A stretch of DNA of 6,336 bases, taken from positions 55,272-61,607 of the forward strand of contig DBVO01000016.1 in assembly GCA_002308215.1 (NCBI GenBank), written 5' to 3'. This stretch comes from Christensenella sp. UBA1262. GTDB taxonomy: Bacteria > Bacillota > Clostridia > Christensenellales > CAG-917. Shown here in pieces: positions 1 to 6,241 of the stretch. Position 1 is the first letter of the stretch. Each line of letters starts with the position of its first letter. The notes under the pieces are model-generated. The model did not search any database. It was not told the origin of the DNA and saw only the letters and a program-made list of their open reading frames with translations. The position numbers and the translations under genes are program-made.

Positions 1-24
1 TCGGAGCCGCTAAATTTATATTAC

Positions 25-1266
25 ATGAGAAACGGAAGAAAAATTAGAGAACCATTGCCAGTGCAAAATGTTGAAGTATCCCATAAGAATATGGGTGTGC
101 GTTTTATTTTGTTTTTGGTATTTATAGCAATTGCAATTGCGGGTATAGCTGTAGGAATTTACTTTTTAGTAAGAGTAGATAAAGGGTGGCAAACCATTGA
201 GCCACGCAGCAGTGCAAAAACTAACTGCAGTGGAGATTTTAGTTTTTATTATTATTTTAACGGATCAGGAGCATCTAATCGTTCAACCGCAAGAGCTTTA
301 GAGAACAAATACACTGAACTTACTGTTACTTTGTATGAAGAATTTGCCGATGTCCCAATAACAGATGTTAATAATGTTTATTATATTAATCATCATGCTA
401 ATGAAATAATAGAAGTTGATTCATATTTGTATTCATCGCTTAGAAAAGCATCCGCAGCACGTTATTTATTTGGGGCACCAGTTGCAACATATTATCAGGA
501 GATTTGTTCATCGACAGAAGATTGGCAAGCTGCCGAATTTGATCCTGCACGTAATGATACTGCAAGGGCTAAGTATTTAGAAATACTCGCTTATGCTCTC
601 GATGAAAACCATATTAATTTAGAGTTTTTAGAAGATAGTAAAATTAGATTAAATGTGAGCCAAGAGTATTTAGACTATGCAGCAGCAAACGATATTTTAA
701 GTTTTATTGATTTTGGATATTTCAAAAATGCTTTTATTATCGATAGGATGGCTAAAGAATTAATAGATTTAGGCTATACAAGCGGATTAATAACTTCTTA
801 TGATGGTTACACTCGTACGCTTTCTGATCAGAACTGTTCATATGACTTGTTTGCAAGCATTAACAAAACCGAGTATTACTCTGGCGTGGCACAATTAAGC
901 GGGAATTATGCATCTGTTAATTTAAGTGCATTCCCTACAAATAAAAGAGATGTGGACTTACATTATAGATACAGTGATGGGACTTATGTGCATTGTTACT
1001 TTGATCTAGATGACTCAATTAGTAAATGTAGTGTTGACCAAGTTATTTTATATTCAGCGACAAAGAATTGTTCGGATTTAATTTTCCAAGCACTTCCTGT
1101 ATGGATTGACGATGACCTTAATACAGCATTCCTATCGTCATATGTAACAGATGGTATTGATTATGTATACAGTGATGGGACAAAAGTTCATTACTCTAGT
1201 GCAGATCTTAAAGTTACGATGCGTCCAGAAATAGATGATTTAGTATTTGAGGCAATTAAAGATTAA
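25..1266 (+). CDS. Membrane-anchored, degenerate ApbE-like extracytoplasmic protein
   Basis: The protein is 413 aa from the ATG at 25. A basic cytoplasmic tail of about 23 residues is followed by one hydrophobic segment (about 26-50), then an extracytoplasmic domain. There is no lipobox. The domain resembles the ApbE fold (flavin transferases that attach FMN to Thr of secreted proteins) in the expected order: NKYTELTVTLY (95-104); VNNVYYINH (115-123) where ApbE has its S-x-x-x-x-x-N stretch; DFGYFKNAFIID (229-240) against D-L-G-G-I-A-K-G-Y-A-A-D; LITSYDG (255-261) against the INxGG region; VHCYFD (322-327) against H-H-I-I-D-P-x-T-G; and NCSDLIFQAL (348-357) against x-x-A-D-A-L-A-T-A-L. Several cofactor residues are lost: the conserved Lys aligns to N235, the TG after the His/Asp motif is missing, and the metal-ligand Thr is Q355, while D351 is kept. 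I infer a binding or structural role, or altered catalysis, rather than normal flavinylation. Frame 1 is open back to base 1 and no good SD precedes 25 (GGAG at 3-6 is 18 bases away), so the true start may lie upstream. The ApbE assignment is by eye only. Confidence 0.6.
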   Translation: MRNGRKIREPLPVQNVEVSHKNMGVRFILFLVFIAIAIAGIAVGIYFLVRVDKGWQTIEPRSSAKTNCSGDFSFYYYFNGSGASNRSTARALENKYTELTVTLYEEFADVPITDVNNVYYINHHANEIIEVDSYLYSSLRKASAARYLFGAPVATYYQEICSSTEDWQAAEFDPARNDTARAKYLEILAYALDENHINLEFLEDSKIRLNVSQEYLDYAAANDILSFIDFGYFKNAFIIDRMAKELIDLGYTSGLITSYDGYTRTLSDQNCSYDLFASINKTEYYSGVAQLSGNYASVNLSAFPTNKRDVDLHYRYSDGTYVHCYFDLDDSISKCSVDQVILYSATKNCSDLIFQALPVWIDDDLNTAFLSSYVTDGIDYVYSDGTKVHYSSADLKVTMRPEIDDLVFEAIKD

Positions 1267-1280
1267 AAAGCATAAAATTA

Positions 1281-1309
1281 AAATCCGTGGCTGATGCCAC
1301 GGATTTTTT
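1281..1309. terminator. Bidirectional intrinsic terminator between convergent genes
   Basis: A perfect 10-bp stem (AAATCCGTGG at 1281-1290 pairing with CCACGGATTT at 1297-1306) has a 6-nt loop CTGATG and runs into T's at 1304-1309. It lies 15 bases after the stop of the ApbE-like gene. Read on the minus strand, the same hairpin follows the exporter stop by 18 bases and is trailed by TAATTTTATG, a weaker U-rich tail. It therefore probably ends both convergent transcripts, more efficiently for the + strand. Confidence 0.9.
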
Positions 1310-1324
1310 ATATACGAATTATTA

Positions 1325-3151
1325 CTAACCAATATTAACACTATCCATAGGTATTAGAGAAGATAGGTCAGCGAACTGGCTATCATATAGAGATTTATAT
1401 ATGCCATTTTTAGACATCAATTCTTCGTGGGTGCCTTCTTCTTTTATTTCGCCTCTGTCTATTACGAAGATTCTATCTGCGCTACGTATTGTTGACAGCC
1501 TGTGAGCCACAATAAGCGTTGTTCTCCCTTTGCAAAGATCAAATAACGAACGTTGGATTAATGCCTCTGTAGTGTTGTCTAGAGCGCTTGTAGCTTCGTC
1601 TAGAATTAGTATAGATGGGTTTTTAAGGAACACACGCGCTATGGAGAGACGTTGCTTTTGGCCACCGCTTAGTTTTATGCCACGTTCTCCAATTTGTGTA
1701 TCATAACCGTCAGGCAAACTCACAATATAATCATGTATGTTGGCACGTTTAGCAGCTTCAATGATTTCTTCTTCAGTTGCATCCATTTTACCATAAGAGA
1801 TGTTTTCTCTGAATGTACCAGTGAAAAGGAACACATCTTGTTGAACGATACCTATAGATTGACGAAGAGAATTGTTTGTTATTTTATCGATAGGAATATT
1901 GTCAACATAAATCATGCCATCTTTGAGCTTGTAGAATTTTGGAATCAAATGACAGATTGTTGTCTTACCACCACCGCTTGCGCCTACAAAAGCATATGTC
2001 TTACCAGCAGGAATTTCGAATGAAACATCTGTCAATATATCGCGTTTGTCACTGTATGCGAAGGTGACATTTTCGAATCTAAGATCACCTGTAGGATTAA
2101 CGATATCTTGTGCATCATCGGCATCTTGTTCAACAGGAACATCGATGATTGCAACAAAGCGTTTGAAACCTGTAATACCATCTTGTAATTGCTCAAAAAA
2201 GGCGATTAACGTCTGAATTGGTGATATAAACAGGTTGATTGAGATCATAAAGGCAACTAAGTCGGCATAGTTAAAATTGTCTTTATCGTATATACAGAAG
2301 AGCCCACCAGCTACTAAAACTACAACATTATATAGCTCACTTACAAAGCCCATATTTGCACTAAATGTGCCCATAGCTTTATATGCTTTGCTTCTTGCTT
2401 TTACATAACCGCGATTGTTCTTTTCAAAGCGTTCTTGTTCATGCTCGCCGTTTGCATAGGCTTTTGTAACACGAATACCTGCGATGCTATTTTCAAGCGT
2501 TGCATTAATACCACCAATTTCTTCGCGGCTCTTTTGGAATGCCTTGGTCATTTGTTTTCTTGATTTCCAAGCGATAATAAATAAGAGTGGTAAGAAAGCA
2601 AAGACAATGAGTGATAATTTCCAATTAATTGTACAAAGATAAACAAAAGCACCAACTGTCATAAATGAAGTGATGAATATGTTTTCTGGGCCATGGTGCG
2701 CAAGCTCGGCGACATCAAACAAATCATTGGTCATACGTGTCATAAGTTGACCTGTTTCATTATTGTCGTAGAATGAATATGGTAAACCCTCGAGGTGACG
2801 GAAGAGTTCGCTGCGCATATCTGCTTGCATGTTGACGCCCATAACATGCCCATAATAGTTGATGCAATATTTCATGAATGCACGTAAAAAGTAAACGCCT
2901 AACAAACCTGCACAGGCGAGCAAAAGTTCTTTAAGCATTGCATTAGGAATGAATGTGTTTAAAGTATATCTGGAAAGGATAGGATATAATAACCCGCTTA
3001 CTGCCAGGATAAAAGAACAGAGCATATCAAAAAAGAAAGTACCTCTGTATGGACGATAATAATGCGCGAATCGCTTGAACAGTCCCTTGCTGGAGACGTT
3101 TAAGTTTTCATAATCTTTTGCGGTTTTTCCGACTTCTGTTACACTTTGCAT
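1325..3151 (-). CDS. ABC exporter, fused transmembrane and ATPase domains (multidrug/lipid type)
   Basis: This half-transporter uses ATP to export a hydrophobic substrate; the substrate cannot be read from sequence. I chose the ATG at 3151-3149 (608 aa). A TTG 12 bases upstream is also in frame, but it overlaps the Shine-Dalgarno GAGGTG (3161-3156), which suits the ATG. Residues about 30-320 form an ABC-type-1 membrane domain with six predicted helices (about 39-62, 75-96, 158-177, 179-195, 274-287, 297-318) and the usual cytoplasmic loop SIAGIRVTKAYANGE (222-236). The ATPase domain (about 357-590) has an A-loop Tyr366, Walker A GASGGGKT (390-397), Q-loop Gln438, signature LSGGQ (494-498), Walker B ILILDE with catalytic Glu519, D-loop SALD (522-525) and switch His550. 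All ATPase motifs are canonical, so it could work as a homodimer. No partner half-transporter lies next to it, although one could exist elsewhere. It is a single-gene unit with its own promoter and a possible operator. Confidence 0.95.
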   Translation of the reverse strand: MQSVTEVGKTAKDYENLNVSSKGLFKRFAHYYRPYRGTFFFDMLCSFILAVSGLLYPILSRYTLNTFIPNAMLKELLLACAGLLGVYFLRAFMKYCINYYGHVMGVNMQADMRSELFRHLEGLPYSFYDNNETGQLMTRMTNDLFDVAELAHHGPENIFITSFMTVGAFVYLCTINWKLSLIVFAFLPLLFIIAWKSRKQMTKAFQKSREEIGGINATLENSIAGIRVTKAYANGEHEQERFEKNNRGYVKARSKAYKAMGTFSANMGFVSELYNVVVLVAGGLFCIYDKDNFNYADLVAFMISINLFISPIQTLIAFFEQLQDGITGFKRFVAIIDVPVEQDADDAQDIVNPTGDLRFENVTFAYSDKRDILTDVSFEIPAGKTYAFVGASGGGKTTICHLIPKFYKLKDGMIYVDNIPIDKITNNSLRQSIGIVQQDVFLFTGTFRENISYGKMDATEEEIIEAAKRANIHDYIVSLPDGYDTQIGERGIKLSGGQKQRLSIARVFLKNPSILILDEATSALDNTTEALIQRSLFDLCKGRTTLIVAHRLSTIRSADRIFVIDRGEIKEEGTHEELMSKNGIYKSLYDSQFADLSSLIPMDSVNIG

Positions 3152-3155
3152 ATTG

Positions 3156-3161
3156 CACCTC
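3156..3161 (-). promoter_or_regulatory. Ribosome binding site of the ABC exporter
   Basis: On the minus strand GAGGTG ends 4 bases before the ATG at 3151-3149 (the GAGG core ends 6 bases before it). It decides the start: the longer reading from TTG at 3163 would place the start codon over this SD and leave it without one of its own. Confidence 0.8.
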
Positions 3162-3166
3162 AACTA

Positions 3167-3196
3167 AATCTAACAAAAAAATCTAAAATATGTCAA
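3167..3196 (-). promoter_or_regulatory. Sigma-A promoter of the ABC exporter
   Basis: On the minus strand a consensus -35 TTGACA (3196-3191) is followed after 18 bases by TAGATT (3172-3167), preceded by an extended -10 TG (TGTTAGATT). The alternative 17-base spacing gives TTAGAT. The -35 is perfect and the -10 is poor (4/6), which suits a regulated promoter. The inferred transcript would start near 3160, leaving only about 9 leader bases with the SD at the very 5' end, so the exact -10 is uncertain. Confidence 0.55.
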
Positions 3197-3218
3197 TCAC
3201 TTTTGCAAGCAAAAGTGA
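3197..3218. promoter_or_regulatory. 22-nt dyad, candidate operator next to the exporter -35 box
   Basis: Inverted repeat with 10-base arms, TCACTTTTGC (3197-3206) and GCAAAAGTGA (3209-3218), separated by AA. It touches the exporter -35 hexamer at 3196 and lies 47 bases upstream of the metG -35. The TTGC-NN-GCAA centre resembles sites of MarR-type regulators, which often control drug exporters, but no regulator gene is in the window. Alternatively it is a + strand hairpin followed by T-rich DNA (AATTTTATTTTTA), though no + strand gene needs terminating there. Confidence 0.5.
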
Positions 3219-3264
3219 ATTTTATTTTTATTTATATTAAAAAAATGCAAATAGAAGTTAATAA

Positions 3265-3293
3265 TTTACAAAATAAAATATTTTATGTATAAT
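3265..3293 (+). promoter_or_regulatory. Sigma-A promoter of metG-tatD
   Basis: TTTACA (3265-3270), a 17-base spacer, and a perfect TATAAT (3288-3293). The predicted transcript starts near 3300, giving a leader of about 63 bases before the metG ATG. The spacer holds a 14-bp AT-only palindrome (3273-3286), which is unremarkable in such AT-rich DNA. Confidence 0.7.
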
Positions 3294-3330
3294 AATATAT
3301 TGTGTATGATATGTGCACGCAATACTTGAA

Positions 3331-3358
3331 GCGGATTCCATTCGTCCGCAAAGAGAGG
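3331..3358 (+). promoter_or_regulatory. metG: metG leader: small hairpin and ribosome binding site
   Basis: AGAGG (3354-3358) lies 5 bases before the ATG at 3364 and fixes that codon as the start rather than the in-frame ATG at 3313, which has no SD. Just upstream, GCGGA (3331-3335) can pair with TCCGC (3345-3349) around a 9-base loop. This 5-bp stem does not cover the SD. No T-box features (Stem I, T-box sequence, antiterminator/terminator pair) fit in the roughly 63-base leader. Confidence 0.6.
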
Positions 3359-3363
3359 AAACA

Positions 3364-5370
3364 ATGTTCAAAAGAGACAAGTATTATCTTACAACAGCTA
3401 TTGCTTATGCTTCTGGCAAACCACACATTGGAAATACCTATGAAATAGTGCTTTCCGATGCACTTGTGAGAGCAAAACGTATGCAAGGCTATGACGTGTT
3501 TTTCCAAACTGGAACTGATGAACACGGTGAAAAGATTCAGCTTAAAGCTGAAGCACAAGGCATAACGCCAAAAGAGTACGTTGATAAAGCTGCTGGTGAG
3601 ATTAAGCGCATTTGGGATCTTATGAATTCTTCTTATGACAAGTTCATAAGAACAACAGATGCTGATCATGAAGCTCAAGTTCAAAAGATTTTTAAAAAGC
3701 TTTATGACCAAGGAGATATTTATAAAGGATCTTACAAAGGTTGGTATTGCACACCATGTGAATCATTCTGGACAGAGAGCCAATTAGTAGATGGTAAGTG
3801 CCCAGATTGTGGCCGTGAAGTAAAAATGGCAGAAGAAGAAGCATATTTCTTCAAAATGAGCAAATATGCTGATCGTTTAATGAAGTATTATGAGGATAAT
3901 CCAGACTTTATTGTGCCAGTATCACGTAAAAATGAGATGGTTAATAACTTCTTAAAGCCAGGTCTCCAAGATCTTTGTGTATCACGAACATCATTTAATT
4001 GGGGTATCCCAGTCAATTTTGACAATCGCCATGTTGTGTATGTTTGGCTTGATGCATTAACAAACTATATTACAGGTATAGGTTATGATCAAGATGGCAA
4101 TAGCTCTGACCTATATAAAAAAGAGTGGCCTGCCGATGTTCATATTATTGGCAAGGATATCGTGAGATTCCATGTAATTTATTGGCCAATCTTCCTTATG
4201 GCACTTGGTTTGCCTCTTCCAAAGCAAATTTATGGTCATCCATGGTTATTGCAAGATGGCGGGAAGATGTCTAAATCTAAGGGTAATGTTATATACGCAG
4301 ATGATCTTGTAGATTTCTTTGGCGTAGATGCAGTTAGGTATTTCTTGCTTTCAAGTATGCCTTTTGATAATGACGGAATTATTAACTGGGATATTGTTAT
4401 AGACACAATCAATAGCGAGCTTGTAAATGTTTATGGCAATCTTGTACAGCGTACAGTTGCGATGACCAACAAATACTTTGGCGGTATTGTTGAGAATAAG
4501 GGTGTAGTTGAACCTGTAGATGATGATTTGAAAAATTGTGTAAAATCACTTCGCGATAAGGTTTTTGCTAAACTTGATTCATATCATGTTGCAGATTCTC
4601 TTGGAGAAATCTTTAGCGTGATTCGTCGTGCAAATAAATATATTGACGAAACAATGCCTTGGGTTCTTGCAAAAGAAGAAGAAAAACATGATAGGTTGAA
4701 AACTGTACTTTACAATTTAACTGAAACAATAATTATTGTTTCAAGTTTGCTTTTCCCATTTATGCCTGACACGGCAAAGAAAGCAGTTGAGCAATGCGGT
4801 TCATCTCTTCGTGATTATGATGCATTAGCAAACTTTGGGCTACTCGCTAATGGCACAAAGGTAACAGAGAAGCCAGAATATCTCTTCGCACGTCTTGATG
4901 GAGCAAAAATTAAAGCTGAGCTTTTGAAGCGTGGTATCGTTAAAGAAGAAAAGGAAGAAGAAAAAGTGGAAGAAAAGAAAATTGAAAAGGTTGTACAACC
5001 TGAAGTAAAAGAAGAAAACGCAAATGTTCTTGATATCATAACTATTGATGACTTCATGAAGATTAAACTTAGAGTTGGAGAAATTGTTACAGCGGAAAAA
5101 GTTGAAAAAGCAGACAAACTCTTAAAATTTTCTGTTAAAATTGGGGAAGAAGTTAGAACAATAGTGAGTGGTATTGCTCAGTATTATACGCCGGAAGAAA
5201 TGGTTGGTAAAAAGGTTGTTGTGGTATTTAACCTTAAACCTGCAAAACTTCGTGGTATTGAATCTGCAGGTATGCTTCTTTGCGCATGCTATGACAAAGA
5301 AGACGGGTCACAGGAAGTGGTTCTTGTATCTCCAGAAAAACCAGTACCATCTGGATCAGTTGTAAGATAA
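3364..5370 (+). CDS. metG: Methionyl-tRNA synthetase with C-terminal tRNA-binding domain
   Basis: A cytoplasmic class I aminoacyl-tRNA synthetase that charges tRNA-Met for initiation and elongation. It has 668 aa from the ATG at 3364, chosen for its SD; the protein begins MFKRDKYYLTTAIAYASGKP, typical of the family. Motifs in order: HIGN (21-24, the HIGH signature with Asn in the last position); TGTDEHG (49-55); a connective zinc knuckle CTPC...CPDC with Cys129, Cys132, Cys146, Cys149; VYVWLDAL (225-232); KMSKS (301-305); then the helical anticodon-binding domain (about 345-500). A highly charged Lys/Glu linker (about 525-553) leads to an OB-fold tRNA-binding domain (about 560-668) of the EMAPII/Arc1p type (MKIKLRVGEI, NLKPAKLRGIESAGMLLCA), which usually supports dimerisation and tRNA affinity. 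Length is normal for a bacterial MetRS with this domain. It heads a unit with tatD, whose start overlaps its stop by one base. Confidence 0.98.
   Translation: MFKRDKYYLTTAIAYASGKPHIGNTYEIVLSDALVRAKRMQGYDVFFQTGTDEHGEKIQLKAEAQGITPKEYVDKAAGEIKRIWDLMNSSYDKFIRTTDADHEAQVQKIFKKLYDQGDIYKGSYKGWYCTPCESFWTESQLVDGKCPDCGREVKMAEEEAYFFKMSKYADRLMKYYEDNPDFIVPVSRKNEMVNNFLKPGLQDLCVSRTSFNWGIPVNFDNRHVVYVWLDALTNYITGIGYDQDGNSSDLYKKEWPADVHIIGKDIVRFHVIYWPIFLMALGLPLPKQIYGHPWLLQDGGKMSKSKGNVIYADDLVDFFGVDAVRYFLLSSMPFDNDGIINWDIVIDTINSELVNVYGNLVQRTVAMTNKYFGGIVENKGVVEPVDDDLKNCVKSLRDKVFAKLDSYHVADSLGEIFSVIRRANKYIDETMPWVLAKEEEKHDRLKTVLYNLTETIIIVSSLLFPFMPDTAKKAVEQCGSSLRDYDALANFGLLANGTKVTEKPEYLFARLDGAKIKAELLKRGIVKEEKEEEKVEEKKIEKVVQPEVKEENANVLDIITIDDFMKIKLRVGEIVTAEKVEKADKLLKFSVKIGEEVRTIVSGIAQYYTPEEMVGKKVVVVFNLKPAKLRGIESAGMLLCACYDKEDGSQEVVLVSPEKPVPSGSVVR
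4722..4743. repeat. Perfect 22-bp palindrome inside metG
   Basis: TGAAACAATAA (4722-4732) is followed directly by its exact reverse complement TTATTGTTTCA (4733-4743). With A4744 bulged, three more pairs (4719-4721 with 4745-4747) extend the RNA stem. It covers codons for the segment TETIIIVSS (453-461) in the anticodon-binding domain. There is no T-run after it, so it is not terminator-like. Confidence 0.7.
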
Positions 5371-6149
5371 TGATAATTGATTCTCACTGCCATCTTAATG
5401 ATAGCGATTTAGCACCATTCGCAGACAATATTGTCTGCGATTTTGCAAATGATGGCTTAATCGCGGCAATTAATGTTGGCTTTGATATCCCATCTAGCAA
5501 ACTCGCAGTAGAACAGGCAAATAAGTACAATAACGTATTTGCTGCGATAGGCATGCATCCACATGATAGCCGATTAATGGCTGATTCGGATTATGATTTG
5601 CTTAGAGATTTAGCTAAGAATGAAAAGGTAGTTGCTATAGGCGAAATAGGTCTTGATTACCATTATAATTTAAGCCCACGCGACATTCAGCGTGATGTAT
5701 TTGAAAAACAGATAATACTCGCAGATGAATTAAAACTTCCAATAATTCTTCATGTTAGAGAAGCATACGAAGATACGCGCGAAATACTAGAAAACAACAA
5801 ACAATACTTGAATAACGGCGTTCTTCTGCACTGCTATTCGGGCTCTGCAGAAATGGTAAAAGTATTTGACAAATATGATTGCTACTATGCATTTGGTGGC
5901 GCAATAACATTCAAAAATGCTAAGCATAATCTTGAGTCATTAAAGGCCGTTAGAACGGATAGGCTGTTATTTGAAACAGATTGCCCATATATGACCCCAG
6001 TTCCATTTAGGGGACAAATGAATGAGCCAAAATATATTAATTTAGTATTAGATAAGGCGTCAGAAATCTTAGAAATGGATAGAGATGAATTGGCAAAAAT
6101 AAGCGTTAACAATACGCTATCTCTATTTAAAAAGATGCATATTAACTGA
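5370..6149 (+). CDS. tatD: TatD-family metal-dependent hydrolase (DNase/exonuclease)
   Basis: A 259-aa member of the TatD branch of the amidohydrolase superfamily, a TIM barrel with a two-metal site. Studied homologues act as 3'-5' exonucleases or DNases in the cytoplasm; the substrate here is not known. Metal ligands and family motifs are complete: SHCH (His6, His8), GMHPHD (61-66), GEIGLDYHY with Glu92, PIILHVR with His128, LLHCYSG with His154, and FETDCPY with Asp204, followed by the usual PVPFRGQMNEP (211-220). Length is standard. The ATG shares its A with the metG TAA stop (TAATG) and no clear SD precedes it, so translation probably depends on coupling to metG. metG-tatD is a common order in Bacillota. 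The next gene looks like a TatD-associated radical SAM protein. A perfect palindrome lies over codons 17-24. Confidence 0.97.
   Translation: MIIDSHCHLNDSDLAPFADNIVCDFANDGLIAAINVGFDIPSSKLAVEQANKYNNVFAAIGMHPHDSRLMADSDYDLLRDLAKNEKVVAIGEIGLDYHYNLSPRDIQRDVFEKQIILADELKLPIILHVREAYEDTREILENNKQYLNNGVLLHCYSGSAEMVKVFDKYDCYYAFGGAITFKNAKHNLESLKAVRTDRLLFETDCPYMTPVPFRGQMNEPKYINLVLDKASEILEMDRDELAKISVNNTLSLFKKMHIN
5419..5444. other. Perfect 22-bp palindrome plus TTTT early in tatD
   Basis: TCGCAGACAAT (5419-5429) is followed directly by its exact reverse complement ATTGTCTGCGA (5430-5440), then TTTT (5441-5444). As RNA it gives a GC-containing 9-bp stem with an ATAT loop, 49 bases after the tatD start. The T-run is short, so it would be at best a weak or conditional terminator, a pause site or an mRNA-stability hairpin. 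As DNA it could be a protein-binding site. It lies over codons for FADNIVCD (residues 17-24). Confidence 0.6.
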
Positions 6150-6170
6150 AATCGGTTTTATTTCTATAAT
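6142..6170 (+). promoter_or_regulatory. Possible promoter for the radical SAM gene
   Basis: TTAACT (6142-6147), a 17-base spacer and a perfect TATAAT (6165-6170), overlapping the end of tatD. The -35 matches at 4 of 6 positions. A transcript would start near 6177, with a leader of about 65 bases. The gap 6150-6241 has no convincing terminator (only a 5-bp stem, 6168-6172 with 6180-6184), so read-through from metG-tatD is also likely. Confidence 0.35.
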
Positions 6171-6241
6171 GCAGTACTGGCATTTTATATATGCATAATA
6201 TGTTGATAAAGTCTTGATTATGTAATTTTATTGGTGACGAT

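Noticed and set aside
572..587. AGTATTT-AG-AAATACT near-palindrome in the ApbE-like gene
   Set aside because: It is short, AT-rich and has no regulatory context.
1694..2023. 109-aa + strand open frame
   Set aside because: It lies antisense inside the exporter ATPase domain, has no SD and reads as low-complexity shadow sequence.
3152..3163. ABC exporter start at TTG 3163 (four extra residues)
   Set aside because: The TTG overlaps the SD (3161-3156) that is well placed for the ATG at 3151-3149.
3273..3286. 14-bp palindrome in the metG promoter spacer
   Set aside because: It is made only of A and T in very AT-rich DNA, so chance symmetry is likely; not proposed as an operator.
3313..3363. A longer metG reading from the ATG at 3313, adding 17 residues
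   Set aside because: It has no SD, the extra residues are not MetRS-like, and the ATG at 3364 has AGAGG at good spacing and gives the normal family N-terminus.
3536..3552. Inverted repeat TTCAGCTT-A-AAGCTGAA in metG
   Set aside because: Eight-base arms at short spacing are expected occasionally in a window this size when all small loops are allowed; no T-run or context supports function.
3618..3651. 9-base inverted arms (TCTTATGAA / TTCATAAGA) with a 16-base loop in metG
   Set aside because: The loop is long, the arms AT-rich and the site lies in conserved coding sequence; probably chance.
3283..3711. 142-aa - strand open frame across the metG promoter and 5' end
   Set aside because: It is antisense to clear MetRS coding sequence, lacks a family resemblance and has no promoter or SD.
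4815..5117. 100-aa - strand Ser/Phe-rich open frame
   Set aside because: It is the complement of the Lys/Glu-rich MetRS linker (purine-rich strand), which automatically gives Ser/Phe codons.
5168..5365. 65-aa + strand open frame inside the end of metG
   Set aside because: It is out of frame within the well-conserved tRNA-binding domain of MetRS, with no independent signal.
5885..6112. 75-aa - strand open frame
   Set aside because: It is antisense to the conserved C-terminal half of TatD, with no start signals.
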